NCBI GenBank assembly: GCA_913058495.1
Contig: CAJXQC010000013.1
Location: 1 to 64,000, forward strand
DNA length: 64,000 bases
DNA from: an uncultured Balneola sp.
Lineage (GTDB): Bacteria; Bacteroidota; Rhodothermia; Balneolales; Balneolaceae
Reading direction: 5' to 3'
The translations under genes were made by a program, and so were the position numbers. The notes under the pieces are model-generated. The model saw only the letters and a list, made by a program, of their open reading frames with translations. It did no database searches and was not told the origin of the DNA. The number at the start of each line of letters is the position of its first letter. Within the stretch, counting starts at the first letter, position 1. Shown here piece after piece: positions 25,379 through 33,782 of the stretch.

Positions 25379-26488
25379 ATGGATGTACTAGACATTTTAG
25401 AAGTTGAATCGGAAGTATCTCTTCCAAAACGCTACTCAGAACTTTCTGTTGAGGAAATGGAGAGTCGTGTTAAAGAGATAAAAAATAAGTTCGGCGAACG
25501 ATTATTCATTCCGGGACATCATTACCAAAAAGATGAAGTGATTCAATTTGCGGATGCACGAGGAGACTCTCTGAAATTAGCTCAGATCTGTGCTTCAATG
25601 AATAAAGCAGAATATATTGCATTTTGTGGTGTGCATTTTATGGCCGAAACTGCCGATATGCTTACACGTCCTGATCAGAAAGTGATTCTTCCCGACCTGA
25701 GAGCAGGCTGTTCTATGGCTGATATGGCGGACATTGACCAGACTGAGAGAGGATGGAAGCAGATGCAGGAGATCTGGGGAGATACTATTCTTCCATTGAC
25801 TTATGTGAACTCCACTGCAGCTATAAAAGGCTTTGTTGGAAAGAACGGTGGAGCTTGTGTTACGTCCGGAAATGCTGATAAAATGCTGGAATGGGCTTTC
25901 ACTCAAAAAGAGCGAATTTTATTTTTACCTGATCAACATTTGGGTAGAAATACAGCTGTTAAACTTGGAGTAAAACTGGAAGAAATGGCCGTTTATGCTC
26001 CTCTCACAAATTCTTTCGAATACGAAGGAGATTTTGACGATGTCAAAGTCATCTTATGGAAAGGACATTGCTCAGTACATGAGAAATTCAATATTCAGCA
26101 CGTTGAAAACCTGCGTAAGCAAGAGCCTGTAATGAAGATTCTGGTTCATCCGGAATGTACATACGATGTTGTTCAAGCGTCCGACTTAGCAGGCTCAACC
26201 AATTTTATCATCGAAACTTTGAATGCAGCTGAGCCCGGATCAAAATGGGCTATTGGTACCGAGATGAATTTGGTAAACCGACTTAAGGATGAACATCCTG
26301 ACAAAACCATAGTGTCTTTAAATCCGTTTATGTGTCCTTGTTTAACTATGAACAGAATTGATCTTCCTCATTTGCTGTGGAGCCTCGAAAAACTGGAACA
26401 AGGTGAAGTTGTTAATCAAATCAGTGTATCACAAGAAGTCACAAAAAATGCACTTCTTTCTTTAGAACGAATGCTGGAGCGCTCTTAA
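25379..26488 (+). CDS. nadA: quinolinate synthase
   Basis: NadA condenses iminoaspartate with DHAP to quinolinate, using a [4Fe-4S] cluster. The 369-residue chain carries the three cluster cysteines C111 (AGCSMAD), C231 (GHCSVH) and C321 (CPCLTMN), in the spacing of the Bacillus-type enzyme. Other family marks are GHHYQKDEV (46-54), [10 protein letters not shown] (142-151) and HPECTYDVV. nadB, which supplies iminoaspartate, is not in this window. It is co-oriented with nadC and divergent from a NifS-like gene. Confidence 0.97.
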   Translation: MDVLDILEVESEVSLPKRYSELSVEEMESRVKEIKNKFGERLFIPGHHYQKDEVIQFADARGDSLKLAQICASMNKAEYIAFCGVHFMAETADMLTRPDQKVILPDLRAGCSMADMADIDQTERGWKQMQEIWGDTILPLTYVNSTAAIKGFVGKNGGACVTSGNADKMLEWAFTQKERILFLPDQHLGRNTAVKLGVKLEEMAVYAPLTNSFEYEGDFDDVKVILWKGHCSVHEKFNIQHVENLRKQEPVMKILVHPECTYDVVQASDLAGSTNFIIETLNAAEPGSKWAIGTEMNLVNRLKDEHPDKTIVSLNPFMCPCLTMNRIDLPHLLWSLEKLEQGEVVNQISVSQEVTKNALLSLERMLERS

Positions 26489-26559
26489 ATACTTAAAATT
26501 ATTTTTCTCTTTAATAAATAAAGTCACATATTTGGCCTCAATTTTAAAACTGAGGCTAT

Positions 26560-27186
26560 ATGGATAATTTTAAGAAGGGTATTTTTTTAATTGGTTTGGC
26601 GATTGTTTTCTGGGGTTGTGCTTCATCCTATAAGAATATAAACCCATCAAGCCTTAACTATCCTGAACGTCCTGAAGCCCAGGGAATAACTTTTTCTTAC
26701 AGAGCGGGTGTACTAACAGAAGCCGGAAATAGTAAACTTGCTAAAAAAGAGCGTAAGAGTGATTTTAAGTTAATTGCTGTTGAAATTAAAAATAATACCG
26801 GAAGAGATCTTACTTTTGCGGATGATCTAGAGCTAAAACTCAGCTATAGAAATGTTGACCCATTATCTTCAAAAGAGATTCACGGCAAGATCAAGCAAAG
26901 CCCGCCATCCTATCTTCTTTATCTTTTGCTTACTCCTATTAACGTTACAACATACAATGAAAACACCGGAGCTTCATCGGGCCCAATTCCAATTGGACTG
27001 GGAGCCGGACCCATCATTACTTTACTCAACGTGGCTTTGTCAGCTACTGCAAACAGCTCCCTTAAAAAAGAACTCAACCAAAATGATATACTGAATCAGA
27101 TAATTCCTGATGGAGAAACCACGTATGGTTTAATAGGAGTTCCGAACTTTTCCGGGGGCACCCTAAGCTTAGAATTAAAAAATTAG
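26560..27186 (+). CDS. hypothetical lipoprotein
   Basis: The 208-residue protein has a lipoprotein signal with the acylated cysteine in VFWGCASS (about C20). A beta-rich domain follows (FKLIAVEIKNNTGRDLTF). A hydrophobic, glycine-rich stretch (about 145-170) is seen late in the chain, then a final GETTYGLIGVPNFSGGTL strand pair. No family recognised. It stands 71 bases after nadA and may be separate. Confidence 0.72.
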   Translation: MDNFKKGIFLIGLAIVFWGCASSYKNINPSSLNYPERPEAQGITFSYRAGVLTEAGNSKLAKKERKSDFKLIAVEIKNNTGRDLTFADDLELKLSYRNVDPLSSKEIHGKIKQSPPSYLLYLLLTPINVTTYNENTGASSGPIPIGLGAGPIITLLNVALSATANSSLKKELNQNDILNQIIPDGETTYGLIGVPNFSGGTLSLELKN

Positions 27187-27262
27187 ATTATCGAACGAAA
27201 CTCATATCTCTCTAGTTACATCAATACAGAATAATTTAATATCAAACTAAAATATTTCGAAA

Positions 27263-27619
27263 ATGAGCTATTTAGAGAAGATAAACGACATTTACACTCA
27301 ACTTGGGCAAGGAAAAGCGTTGGATGCTTTTGATCAATATTACCATTCGGATTGTGACATGGTACTGGAGGATGGAAAAGTGGTTTCCGGAAAAGAAAAA
27401 AACAGAGAACGTGAAATCGAATTCTTTTCAAGTGTAGAGGAGTTTCATGGCCTCAATGTGAAATCAGTAACATCGAATGAAGAAAATGCAACTACAGCAG
27501 TAGAATGCACAATGGATGTCACCTTTAAAGGCGGCGACAGAATGCAGATCGAACAGGTAGCAACTCAGAAATGGGAAGGCGACCATATCGTAAAAGAAAG
27601 ATTTTACGGAACCAAATAA
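27263..27619 (+). CDS. SnoaL-like / NTF2-fold protein
   Basis: A 118-residue cytoplasmic protein with the SnoaL-like (NTF2 cone) pattern: an N-terminal helix pair with ALDAFDQYYHSDCDMVLEDG, then EREIEFFSSVEEFHGLNVK, then three long strands ending QVATQKWEGDHIVKERFYG. Many such proteins bind small hydrophobic ligands or are stress-associated; no catalytic role can be assigned. It is a single gene with its own terminator. Confidence 0.83.
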   Translation: MSYLEKINDIYTQLGQGKALDAFDQYYHSDCDMVLEDGKVVSGKEKNREREIEFFSSVEEFHGLNVKSVTSNEENATTAVECTMDVTFKGGDRMQIEQVATQKWEGDHIVKERFYGTK

Positions 27620-27641
27620 GGATAAAATTATTCTTTCTACT

Positions 27642-27674
27642 AAAGCCCTATATGTAAAATATGGGGCTTTTTTT
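27642..27674 (+). terminator. rho-independent terminator after the SnoaL-like gene
   Basis: AAAGCCCTATAT and ATATGGGGCTTT pair over 12 positions with one wobble around GTAAA, followed by a run of T. It is 22 bases after the stop codon. Confidence 0.88.
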
Positions 27675-27701
27675 ATTGCTTTGATTTCCATTCCTTTCAG
27701 A

Positions 27702-28649
27702 ATGAAAAATCTGATTCCTTTTTTCTTTTTATTTCTGCTTTCATGTGGTAACGATTCTTCAAACAATAAACCTGTTACCAGTCCGTCTCCTGAAATTGAA
27801 TTAGTGGTTTTGGGAATTGCCCAAGACGCCGGCTTCCCTCAAGCTGGTTGCGAAAAAGAAAACTGTCAGCTTTATTGGGAGGGGAAAGAAGAAAGACGCC
27901 ATGCCACTTCACTGGGACTAATTGATCATACTTCAGGCAAGTACTGGTTGTTTGAAGCTACTCCGGATTTTAAAGATCAATTACATGCTGTTCAGGAATC
28001 TGCTGGAACGAATAAAAATCCATCCGGAATATTTCTTACTCATGCTCACATCGGCCATTATACCGGACTGATTCATCTTGGGCATGAAGTCATGGGTGCT
28101 TCAGGTGTTCCGGTTTATACTATGCCACGTTTTAAAAATTACTTACAAACTAACGGGCCCTGGGAACAATTAGTGAATTTTGAAAATATTGCACTACAGC
28201 AAATGACTGCCGATTCTGCCGTTAAACTTTCCGAAAACATAAAAGTAACTCCATTTCTTGTCCCACATCGGGATGAATACTCTGAAACGGTTGGATACAA
28301 AATTGAAACTGAAAACAAATCCGCACTTTTTATTCCTGACATCAATAAGTGGAACATCTGGGAAAGGTCTATTATCGAGGAAATATCAAAAGTTGATTAT
28401 GCTTTTCTGGATGCTACTTTTTATGATTCTGATGAATTACCCGGGCGGGATATGAGTGAAATTCCACATCCTTTTGCGGAAGAAAGCATTGAGCTGTTTA
28501 AAAATCTTTCTGACTCCGAGAAAGCTAAAGTTCATTTTATCCATTTTAATCATACAAACCCGTTGATATTAGACAGCCCGCAAAGAAAACACGTTAATGA
28601 ATTAGGCTTTAATGTGGCTTTTGAGGGAATGAGTATCAATCTGAATTAG
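27702..28649 (+). CDS. PqqB-like metallo-beta-lactamase-fold lipoprotein
   Basis: The 315-residue protein has an SPII signal ending FLLSCGN (about C15). It shows the MBL fold with the metal motif THAHIGHYTGL and further His/Asp residues (PHRDEYSET, FIPDINKW, FLDATFYD). The opening VLGIAQDAGFPQAGC with the CQLYW pair is the PqqB-type start. Unlike true PQQ biosynthesis enzymes it is exported and stands alone, with no other pqq gene near. A periplasmic hydrolase is likely. The start at 27702 gives the lipobox at the right distance. Confidence 0.85.
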   Translation: MKNLIPFFFLFLLSCGNDSSNNKPVTSPSPEIELVVLGIAQDAGFPQAGCEKENCQLYWEGKEERRHATSLGLIDHTSGKYWLFEATPDFKDQLHAVQESAGTNKNPSGIFLTHAHIGHYTGLIHLGHEVMGASGVPVYTMPRFKNYLQTNGPWEQLVNFENIALQQMTADSAVKLSENIKVTPFLVPHRDEYSETVGYKIETENKSALFIPDINKWNIWERSIIEEISKVDYAFLDATFYDSDELPGRDMSEIPHPFAEESIELFKNLSDSEKAKVHFIHFNHTNPLILDSPQRKHVNELGFNVAFEGMSINLN

Positions 28650-28737
28650 AACATGAACTTGTAAAAGTCCATATTTTGATTGGGCGGTTAACACAAGTTC
28701 AATTATTTTCAATCAATAACTAACTCAATGTATTGAT

Positions 28738-29952
28738 ATGAATAAGCACTCTGTTTTTTTCCTTGTTCTTCTGTTTTTAACAAGCTCCGTTTCTGCTCAA
28801 ACTTACTTTCCCGGGAAATGGGGAGATTGGGAAAAGAAAAGTCCATCCGAACTAGGCTTGAATGAAGCCTGGATAGATTCTGCTGTTCAATATGCTCAAA
28901 AGATGGAATCGACAAATCCGCGAAGCATGGAAGAGAATCATTATGGAACTTTTGGCAGAGAACCTTTTGGTTATGGAATTGGCCCATTCAAAGATCGTGG
29001 CCCTCAAACAGGTATTATCATAAAAGACGGATATATCGTTGCTGAATGGGGAGAGCCTTACCGTGTTGATATGACTCACAGCGTTACCAAAAGTTTTTTG
29101 TCATATACAGTTGGTTTAGCATACGATAAAGGATTGATTCGGGATGTGAACGATAAAGTAGATCCATACATGGCTCCAATCCTGGAAATGCAGTGGGATG
29201 ATAACAGAAATAAAGCTGATTATTACGGCTCACCAAAAATAATGGAGCCTTTTAAAGGGGAGCATAATTCAAGGATAACCTGGAATCACTTGTTAAGACA
29301 AACAAGCGATTGGGAAGGAACTCTCTGGGGTAAACCGGACTGGGCAGACCGACCAAGCAGAGAGCGTTCTGAATGGGGGAAAAGAGAAAGAAAAGAACCC
29401 GGAAGTGCTTACGAGTACAATGATGTGCGTGTAAACCTATTGGCTCTAGCTGCTATGAATGTTTTAAGAGAACCTCTACCGAAAGTTCTCAGAGAAAACA
29501 TTATGGATAAAATTGGTGCTTCACCAACATGGCGCTGGCAAGGTTATGAAAACTCATGGGTTGTTATTGACGGGCAACAAATGCAGGCTGTAAGCGGCGG
29601 TGGGCATTGGGGTGGTGGCATGTTTATTTCTGCCAGAGATCAAGCCAGATTTGGCCTGTTAACTTTAAACAATGGGAATTGGAATAGTGAGCAATTGGTC
29701 TCTGAAGAATGGAATAAGATGGCTCAAACACCAACAGAAGCTCAATCCGATTACGGATTTATGAACTGGTTTTTAAATACTGACAAGAAGCGTTTACCCA
29801 GCGCTCCGGAGTCTTCGTTCTTTCATCTGGGCTCGGGAGTAAACATGGTCTATGTAGATCAGGAAAATAATTTGGTTATTGTTGCACGATGGATCAATGG
29901 CTCAGCTATGGATGGAGTAGTTGACAGAGTTTTAAGAGCATTTGATGATTAA
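28738..29952 (+). CDS. exported serine hydrolase, beta-lactamase/esterase family
   Basis: The 404-residue protein has a signal peptide ending SSVSAQ (about residue 20) and a PF00144-type fold. The nucleophile motif is SVTK (S115-K118) in DMTHSVTKSFLSYTVGL. The second motif reads YND (Y227) in SAYEYNDVRVNLLALA, instead of the usual YSN or YAN. A late HLGSGVNMVY can serve as the third motif. Class C-like serine hydrolases include carboxylesterases, D-aminopeptidases and 6-aminohexanoate hydrolases; the substrate cannot be told. Confidence 0.87.
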   Translation: MNKHSVFFLVLLFLTSSVSAQTYFPGKWGDWEKKSPSELGLNEAWIDSAVQYAQKMESTNPRSMEENHYGTFGREPFGYGIGPFKDRGPQTGIIIKDGYIVAEWGEPYRVDMTHSVTKSFLSYTVGLAYDKGLIRDVNDKVDPYMAPILEMQWDDNRNKADYYGSPKIMEPFKGEHNSRITWNHLLRQTSDWEGTLWGKPDWADRPSRERSEWGKRERKEPGSAYEYNDVRVNLLALAAMNVLREPLPKVLRENIMDKIGASPTWRWQGYENSWVVIDGQQMQAVSGGGHWGGGMFISARDQARFGLLTLNNGNWNSEQLVSEEWNKMAQTPTEAQSDYGFMNWFLNTDKKRLPSAPESSFFHLGSGVNMVYVDQENNLVIVARWINGSAMDGVVDRVLRAFDD

Positions 29953-29972
29953 TCGTTATTTAAATTTCACAA

Positions 29973-30007
29973 AAAAAGCATTTCTAAATTAATAGAGATG
30001 CTTTTTC
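29973..30007. terminator. bidirectional terminator
   Basis: AAAAAGCATTTCTA and TAGAGATGCTTTTT pair over 14 positions with one wobble, flanked by A and T tracts so it works in both directions. It lies between the convergent serine hydrolase and the small exported gene at 30034. Confidence 0.82.
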
Positions 30008-30033
30008 ATTTTAAATAGCGTCACTAAATTTTC

Positions 30034-30426
30034 TTACCAGTCAAAAGCATTGAACTTAATTTCTGGCAAAACTTCTGGTTGTCCACTTAATGTCAGCTCT
30101 CGAGTTCTTTCTTCATTCTCTGTAGAAAGAAGCCTCTCAATCACAAAATTATAAGTAAGCAGATCGTTGTTATAAATTGCGGGAAATACCACCGCCACTG
30201 AATATACACTGTCAATAGGTGCGGTATCTGTAAGTTCTAAATACTGACCTGAGTTTTCACCTAGTGGAGCAATGTCGCCTTTCAAATAGATCTTATTTGT
30301 TAACGTGTTAAATAGCCCGTTATCCAAAGCATATTTCATATCCACATTGAATGTTACTGATGTTTGTGCTTGGCTAAAAGCTGTTAAACTTATAGCGAAC
30401 GCCATTATAAGTATTACTTTTTTCAT
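30034..30426 (-). CDS. small exported beta-sandwich protein downstream of pseudopilin-like operon
   Basis: A 130-residue protein with a signal peptide (ending TAFSQAQ, about residue 20). Its mature chain opens TSVTFNVDMKYALDNGLFN and contains YLKGDIAPLG. The VTFxVDM opening recurs in Bacteroidota extracellular proteins, often starch-binding-like or SusE-like sandwiches. It follows the DUF4900-like gene by 54 bases on the same strand and may be part of that operon. No firm function. Confidence 0.65.
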   Translation of the reverse strand: MKKVILIMAFAISLTAFSQAQTSVTFNVDMKYALDNGLFNTLTNKIYLKGDIAPLGENSGQYLELTDTAPIDSVYSVAVVFPAIYNNDLLTYNFVIERLLSTENEERTRELTLSGQPEVLPEIKFNAFDW

Positions 30427-30480
30427 AGTACTTTTATTTTATTAGTATTTGTTTTTTTAAAGTCTTTGTTCAGCTTCATT

Positions 30481-31797
30481 TCAATATCCACTAGTATTAG
30501 AAACAACTCTCTCCTTCCAGGAAACCACAGTAAAAACACTTTCTCTAGGAAAATGAGGAGGAATTGAATTCCCTAATCTTTCATCATATTCATATTTCTT
30601 TGTATATCCGGTTACACCATATCTACCAAAAGTTCCTACGGGACCTCTTGTTTCCTGGATAATTCCACCAAGTAAGTCAATATTACCTCTGTGAGATCCT
30701 GCAACATAATTTTCCACCCTGAAAGAACTTCCCAAAGCCATAAATGAACCATGAAGCTTAAGGTCTTTAGATCCTGTTCTTGAATGAGCATTTTGATCTA
30801 TTAAGATATCTCCTTCACTCACTACCCCTAACAAATCTGTGGATGAGTCATCTACTCTCGGATCAACGTTATAAGCAATGTCATCATAGATCTCTACTTC
30901 CTCTTCAGAATGTATGGTTATTTGTCCTGAAACAGTTCCTTCCAAATAAATTTTTTCGCTTGAAGAAAGTATTCCGTTATGTGTTTCTTTAGGATAATTT
31001 ACAAAGGCTGTCCAATTTCTTGAACCGCTATCATATTCACTCACTTCAATACTTCCATCAGATTGCATAATCATATACGATAATCTATTGAAGGTAAGCC
31101 CATCGCTTATAGCGGCAGTTTTTAAAGCAGCTACTTTTGCTCCGGATGGCAATTCTCTGGTTTGTGCATTAAAATCTGTGGTTCCTTGAAAATCCGGAGT
31201 AGCATCTCCCTCCACAGTTCCATCTCTTCCTCTCCATAAATTCGGACTGGATACATGACCATAGAATGTAGGAGAGCCTGACATCTTGAACGTTCCGTTT
31301 GTATGTATAGGCCCACTAATTTCATCTGATGAATAAAAATATATATTATTCCCTGAGCTGGTTTTTTCTTTGTCTGAGAAGTAGGAATATTTAGAAAACG
31401 AATCTCTTCTCATTAAAACTTCAGTAATTACTTTACTATCACCATAGGTAGCCTCGCTAAACAACAGAACCTTAAAGATGTCCCACCCTCCCTCGCCTAC
31501 AGAGTATAAGGAGTCTCTGGCATCAAGTTCATCAATGTTTTCAATATCATAGGTCTTTAGAGTTGCGTTTCCGGGCAGAATACTTCCCCCTGTGAGTTCG
31601 CCTTCCCATGTATTATCACTTCTTATTTTTTCAATAGCTGTTTGAATTAGACTATTTGTAGAGTTTCTAGCCTGAACCTCACTTATAGCATCTGCAGAGC
31701 GTTCGGGTAATAAGCTAGCACGCTGGCTATTTGAATACTGGATAATTCCGGAAAGCATTACTAAACCACTTACTAATAAAAGCATTGATCGTCCCAT
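30481..31797 (-). CDS. PilX-like / DUF4900-type pseudopilin-like protein
   Basis: The 438-residue protein starts with a membrane helix at residues 4-23 and no separate leader. It continues as a polar helix (ADAISEVQARNSTNSLIQTA), the shape of PilX-type minor pilins. The rest resembles DUF4900, with short repeated strands typical of a beta-helix: DEISGPIHTNGTFKMSG, EKIYLEGTVSGQITIHSEEE, GDILIDQNAHSRTGSKDLKL, GGIIQETRGPVGTFGRYGV. There is no GFxxxE prepilin peptidase site. Eight bases separate it from the PilW-like gene upstream. Family membership is by pattern, not alignment. Confidence 0.68.
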   Translation of the reverse strand: MGRSMLLLVSGLVMLSGIIQYSNSQRASLLPERSADAISEVQARNSTNSLIQTAIEKIRSDNTWEGELTGGSILPGNATLKTYDIENIDELDARDSLYSVGEGGWDIFKVLLFSEATYGDSKVITEVLMRRDSFSKYSYFSDKEKTSSGNNIYFYSSDEISGPIHTNGTFKMSGSPTFYGHVSSPNLWRGRDGTVEGDATPDFQGTTDFNAQTRELPSGAKVAALKTAAISDGLTFNRLSYMIMQSDGSIEVSEYDSGSRNWTAFVNYPKETHNGILSSSEKIYLEGTVSGQITIHSEEEVEIYDDIAYNVDPRVDDSSTDLLGVVSEGDILIDQNAHSRTGSKDLKLHGSFMALGSSFRVENYVAGSHRGNIDLLGGIIQETRGPVGTFGRYGVTGYTKKYEYDERLGNSIPPHFPRESVFTVVSWKERVVSNTSGY

Positions 31798-31805
31798 AAT
31801 TCCTC

Positions 31806-32396
31806 CTAATAAATTAGATTATTTGCTACTATTCTGCGCTTCCAATAGGACCGATAGTACAATTCTGTTCCATTTTTTTTTGTCAAATAAGGTTCATTTG
31901 ATTCTACTAACACTTCAACTTCCACCTGTACTATATCTTCTATTTGTGCAGGTACATTACCATCTATATCATAATAATTGATTTCAAAATCACTAACTGG
32001 ATAACGGAACTCAATTTCATTTGCCGGAATACTTGGAGTCTGATTCCATGTCCTGATAAGAACAAAATCATTCGGATTTGTTGTAGTCGTATCTAGCTCA
32101 GAAGTAATTGCCCACTCAACTAAGTCAAAATCATCTGATCCATCATCGTCAAAAATATTACCTCTAAAAATAATTGCGCTGTCTTCTGCCATTACAAAAG
32201 CCTCCGAAATACCTCTGTCATATCCTATTCTGTTCAAATCATTTTGGAGTATAGAAACGATGTTATCAAGCTTATTTTGTGTAATAACGCTTGAAGTTGT
32301 TTCAACAGTAGAGTTAAACAAGGAGTAATTATATGCTAAAATTGATATCAGCATTAAGCCCCCAATGATATATGTAGTTGCTAATCCTAAATTCAT
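31806..32396 (-). CDS. PilW-like pseudopilin-like protein
   Basis: The 196-residue protein has an N-terminal membrane helix at 6-27. It is followed by TQNKLDNIVSILQNDLNRIGYDRG, whose second half matches the PilW pattern in which a helix LxxDLRxxGY leads into a beta domain. The late strand region (EIEFRYPVSDFEINYYDIDG, VEVEVLVES) and the closing YRSYWKRRI also fit a minor pseudopilin. No GFxxxE motif precedes the helix, so processing by PilD is not expected. Its start overlaps the upstream gene by four bases. Confidence 0.68.
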   Translation of the reverse strand: MNLGLATTYIIGGLMLISILAYNYSLFNSTVETTSSVITQNKLDNIVSILQNDLNRIGYDRGISEAFVMAEDSAIIFRGNIFDDDGSDDFDLVEWAITSELDTTTTNPNDFVLIRTWNQTPSIPANEIEFRYPVSDFEINYYDIDGNVPAQIEDIVQVEVEVLVESNEPYLTKKNGTELYYRSYWKRRIVANNLIY

Positions 32397-32821
32397 CTTT
32401 CAAAAGACTTAATAAAGATTAAATCTACCTCCGTGCTAGGATCTACTTCTTCATTAATAACATTTACCGTTATCCTATATCTTTTTACCAGAGGATCCCC
32501 TTCATCAATATATTCTGAACTGGCATCAATTATGAAAGTATCCGTATACTCATCATTATAACCATAAGTCTCACTATCTGTGATTGGGTAACTGCTAAAC
32601 ATATAGTCAATATGGCTGGGATTGAGCATATTTTCATCTTCTCTTTGAACCAGCTTAACCTGCTCAATTACATCCTGTGCTCTTATTATAGTCCTGTATT
32701 CAACATCCGAACGAATTACTGTTTCCGAAGTGCTCAAAAAACTTCTGGCAGTATTAATGGTTAAAAAAGAGTAAACAACCATTGCGGCTGTTAAGTATAG
32801 TACATCAGAATAATCGTTCAT
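32393..32821 (-). CDS. PilV/GspI-like small pseudopilin-like protein
   Basis: The 142-residue first gene of the operon has a membrane helix at about 8-27 (LYLTAAMVVYSFLTINTA). An amphipathic helix (YRTIIRAQDVIEQVKLVQ) and a small beta domain ending RYRITVNVIN and EVDLIFIKSF follow. Size, order and helix-then-sandwich plan resemble PilV or GspI, but there is no leader peptide or GFxxxE site. Its last four bases overlap the PilW-like gene, so the trio is co-translated. A perfect DnaA box lies 14 bases before its start, likely by chance. Confidence 0.65.
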   Translation of the reverse strand: MNDYSDVLYLTAAMVVYSFLTINTARSFLSTSETVIRSDVEYRTIIRAQDVIEQVKLVQREDENMLNPSHIDYMFSSYPITDSETYGYNDEYTDTFIIDASSEYIDEGDPLVKRYRITVNVINEEVDPSTEVDLIFIKSFER

Positions 32822-33064
32822 AACTATATTGGATTGTGGATAACATTATACGAAGCTTGATTCTCATTAGATGTTTTTTATACAATATCTAATTTTTATA
32901 AAGAAAACTTAATATTTAAATGTCTCTCCGGTTTAATTATCGTCATTTTTAGTCAATCATTAAAGATAATCTCTTATTATAGCTTTAAGCTTTCAATAAT
33001 AAGAGCTACTTGTTATTAATTTGTTACTAAATGAAACTCTAATGTCACTACAAAAAGTAAAATA
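32822..33064. other. AT-rich divergent intergenic region with inverted repeats
   Basis: This 243-base gap separates the pseudopilin-like operon from the divergent SDR gene. It holds a perfect 10-bp inverted repeat, CTCTTATTAT (32971-32980) and ATAATAAGAG (32996-33005), a 7-bp pair ATTAGAT/ATCTAAT, and one exact DnaA box in reverse (32835-32843). The promoters of both transcripts must be here, but no clean box stands out. Confidence 0.5.
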
Positions 33065-33712
33065 ATGAGTAAAAAAGCTATTTTAATTGGTGCTACCGGA
33101 CTGGTTGGTTCACATGTTCTTCAACTTTTATTATCAGATGAGAGATACGAATCCGTAAAAGTGTTTCATCGTCGTAGTACCGGAATTTCTCACTCAAAAC
33201 TAACTGAACATATCATTGATTTTGATGATCAGGAATCCTGGAAGCCACTTGTTACCGGTGCTCATTTATTTTCAGCATTAGGAACAACTCTTAAAAAAGC
33301 CGGGAGTAAAGATGCTCAGTATAAGATTGATTACACCTATCAATATAATTTCGCTAAAATCGCTTCTGAAAATGGAGTGTCCAACTATGCTTTGGTTTCT
33401 TCTTTGGGAGCTAACCCTGATTCTGGATCCTTTTACCCTCGCATTAAAGGAGAATTGGATGAAGCCGTCCAAGAGCTGCCTTTTGATAATACATTAATTC
33501 TAAGGCCTTCTTTTCTGGATGGAAGCCGGGATGAATTTCGATTAGGAGAACGCATCGGGATAGCTGTAGCAAAAATACTATGTAAAGTTCCGGGGCTAAA
33601 AAAATATCATCCTGTAAAAGCAAAAACTGTGGCAAAAGCGATGATTGAAGGGTTGAAATCAAATCCTCAAAAAAACATTTATGAAGGCGAAGAAATTGCA
33701 AGACTTCTCTGA
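33065..33712 (+). CDS. atypical SDR / NAD(P)-binding protein (HTATIP2-like)
   Basis: The 215-residue Rossmann protein has the atypical SDR glycine motif GATGLVGSH (8-16), then VFHRRSTG, and ALVSSLGANPDSGSFYPRIKGELDEAV, which contains the YxxxK pair. The layout resembles the HTATIP2/CC3 and NAD(P)H-binding group. It has no signal peptide. The stop lies within the upstream leader of the M20 gene 70 bases before its chosen start. Substrate unknown. Confidence 0.85.
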   Translation: MSKKAILIGATGLVGSHVLQLLLSDERYESVKVFHRRSTGISHSKLTEHIIDFDDQESWKPLVTGAHLFSALGTTLKKAGSKDAQYKIDYTYQYNFAKIASENGVSNYALVSSLGANPDSGSFYPRIKGELDEAVQELPFDNTLILRPSFLDGSRDEFRLGERIGIAVAKILCKVPGLKKYHPVKAKTVAKAMIEGLKSNPQKNIYEGEEIARLL

Positions 33713-33782
33713 AACTCACCAGAATTGCAGAACACTTTTTTTTAGCCTACATTTTTCACCAAATTTAATCCCTCTGAAAACC

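Noticed and set aside
28654-28701. 9-bp inverted repeat TGAACTTGT/ACAAGTTCA
   Set aside because: It is short with a 30-base loop and may arise by chance; no known operator matches.
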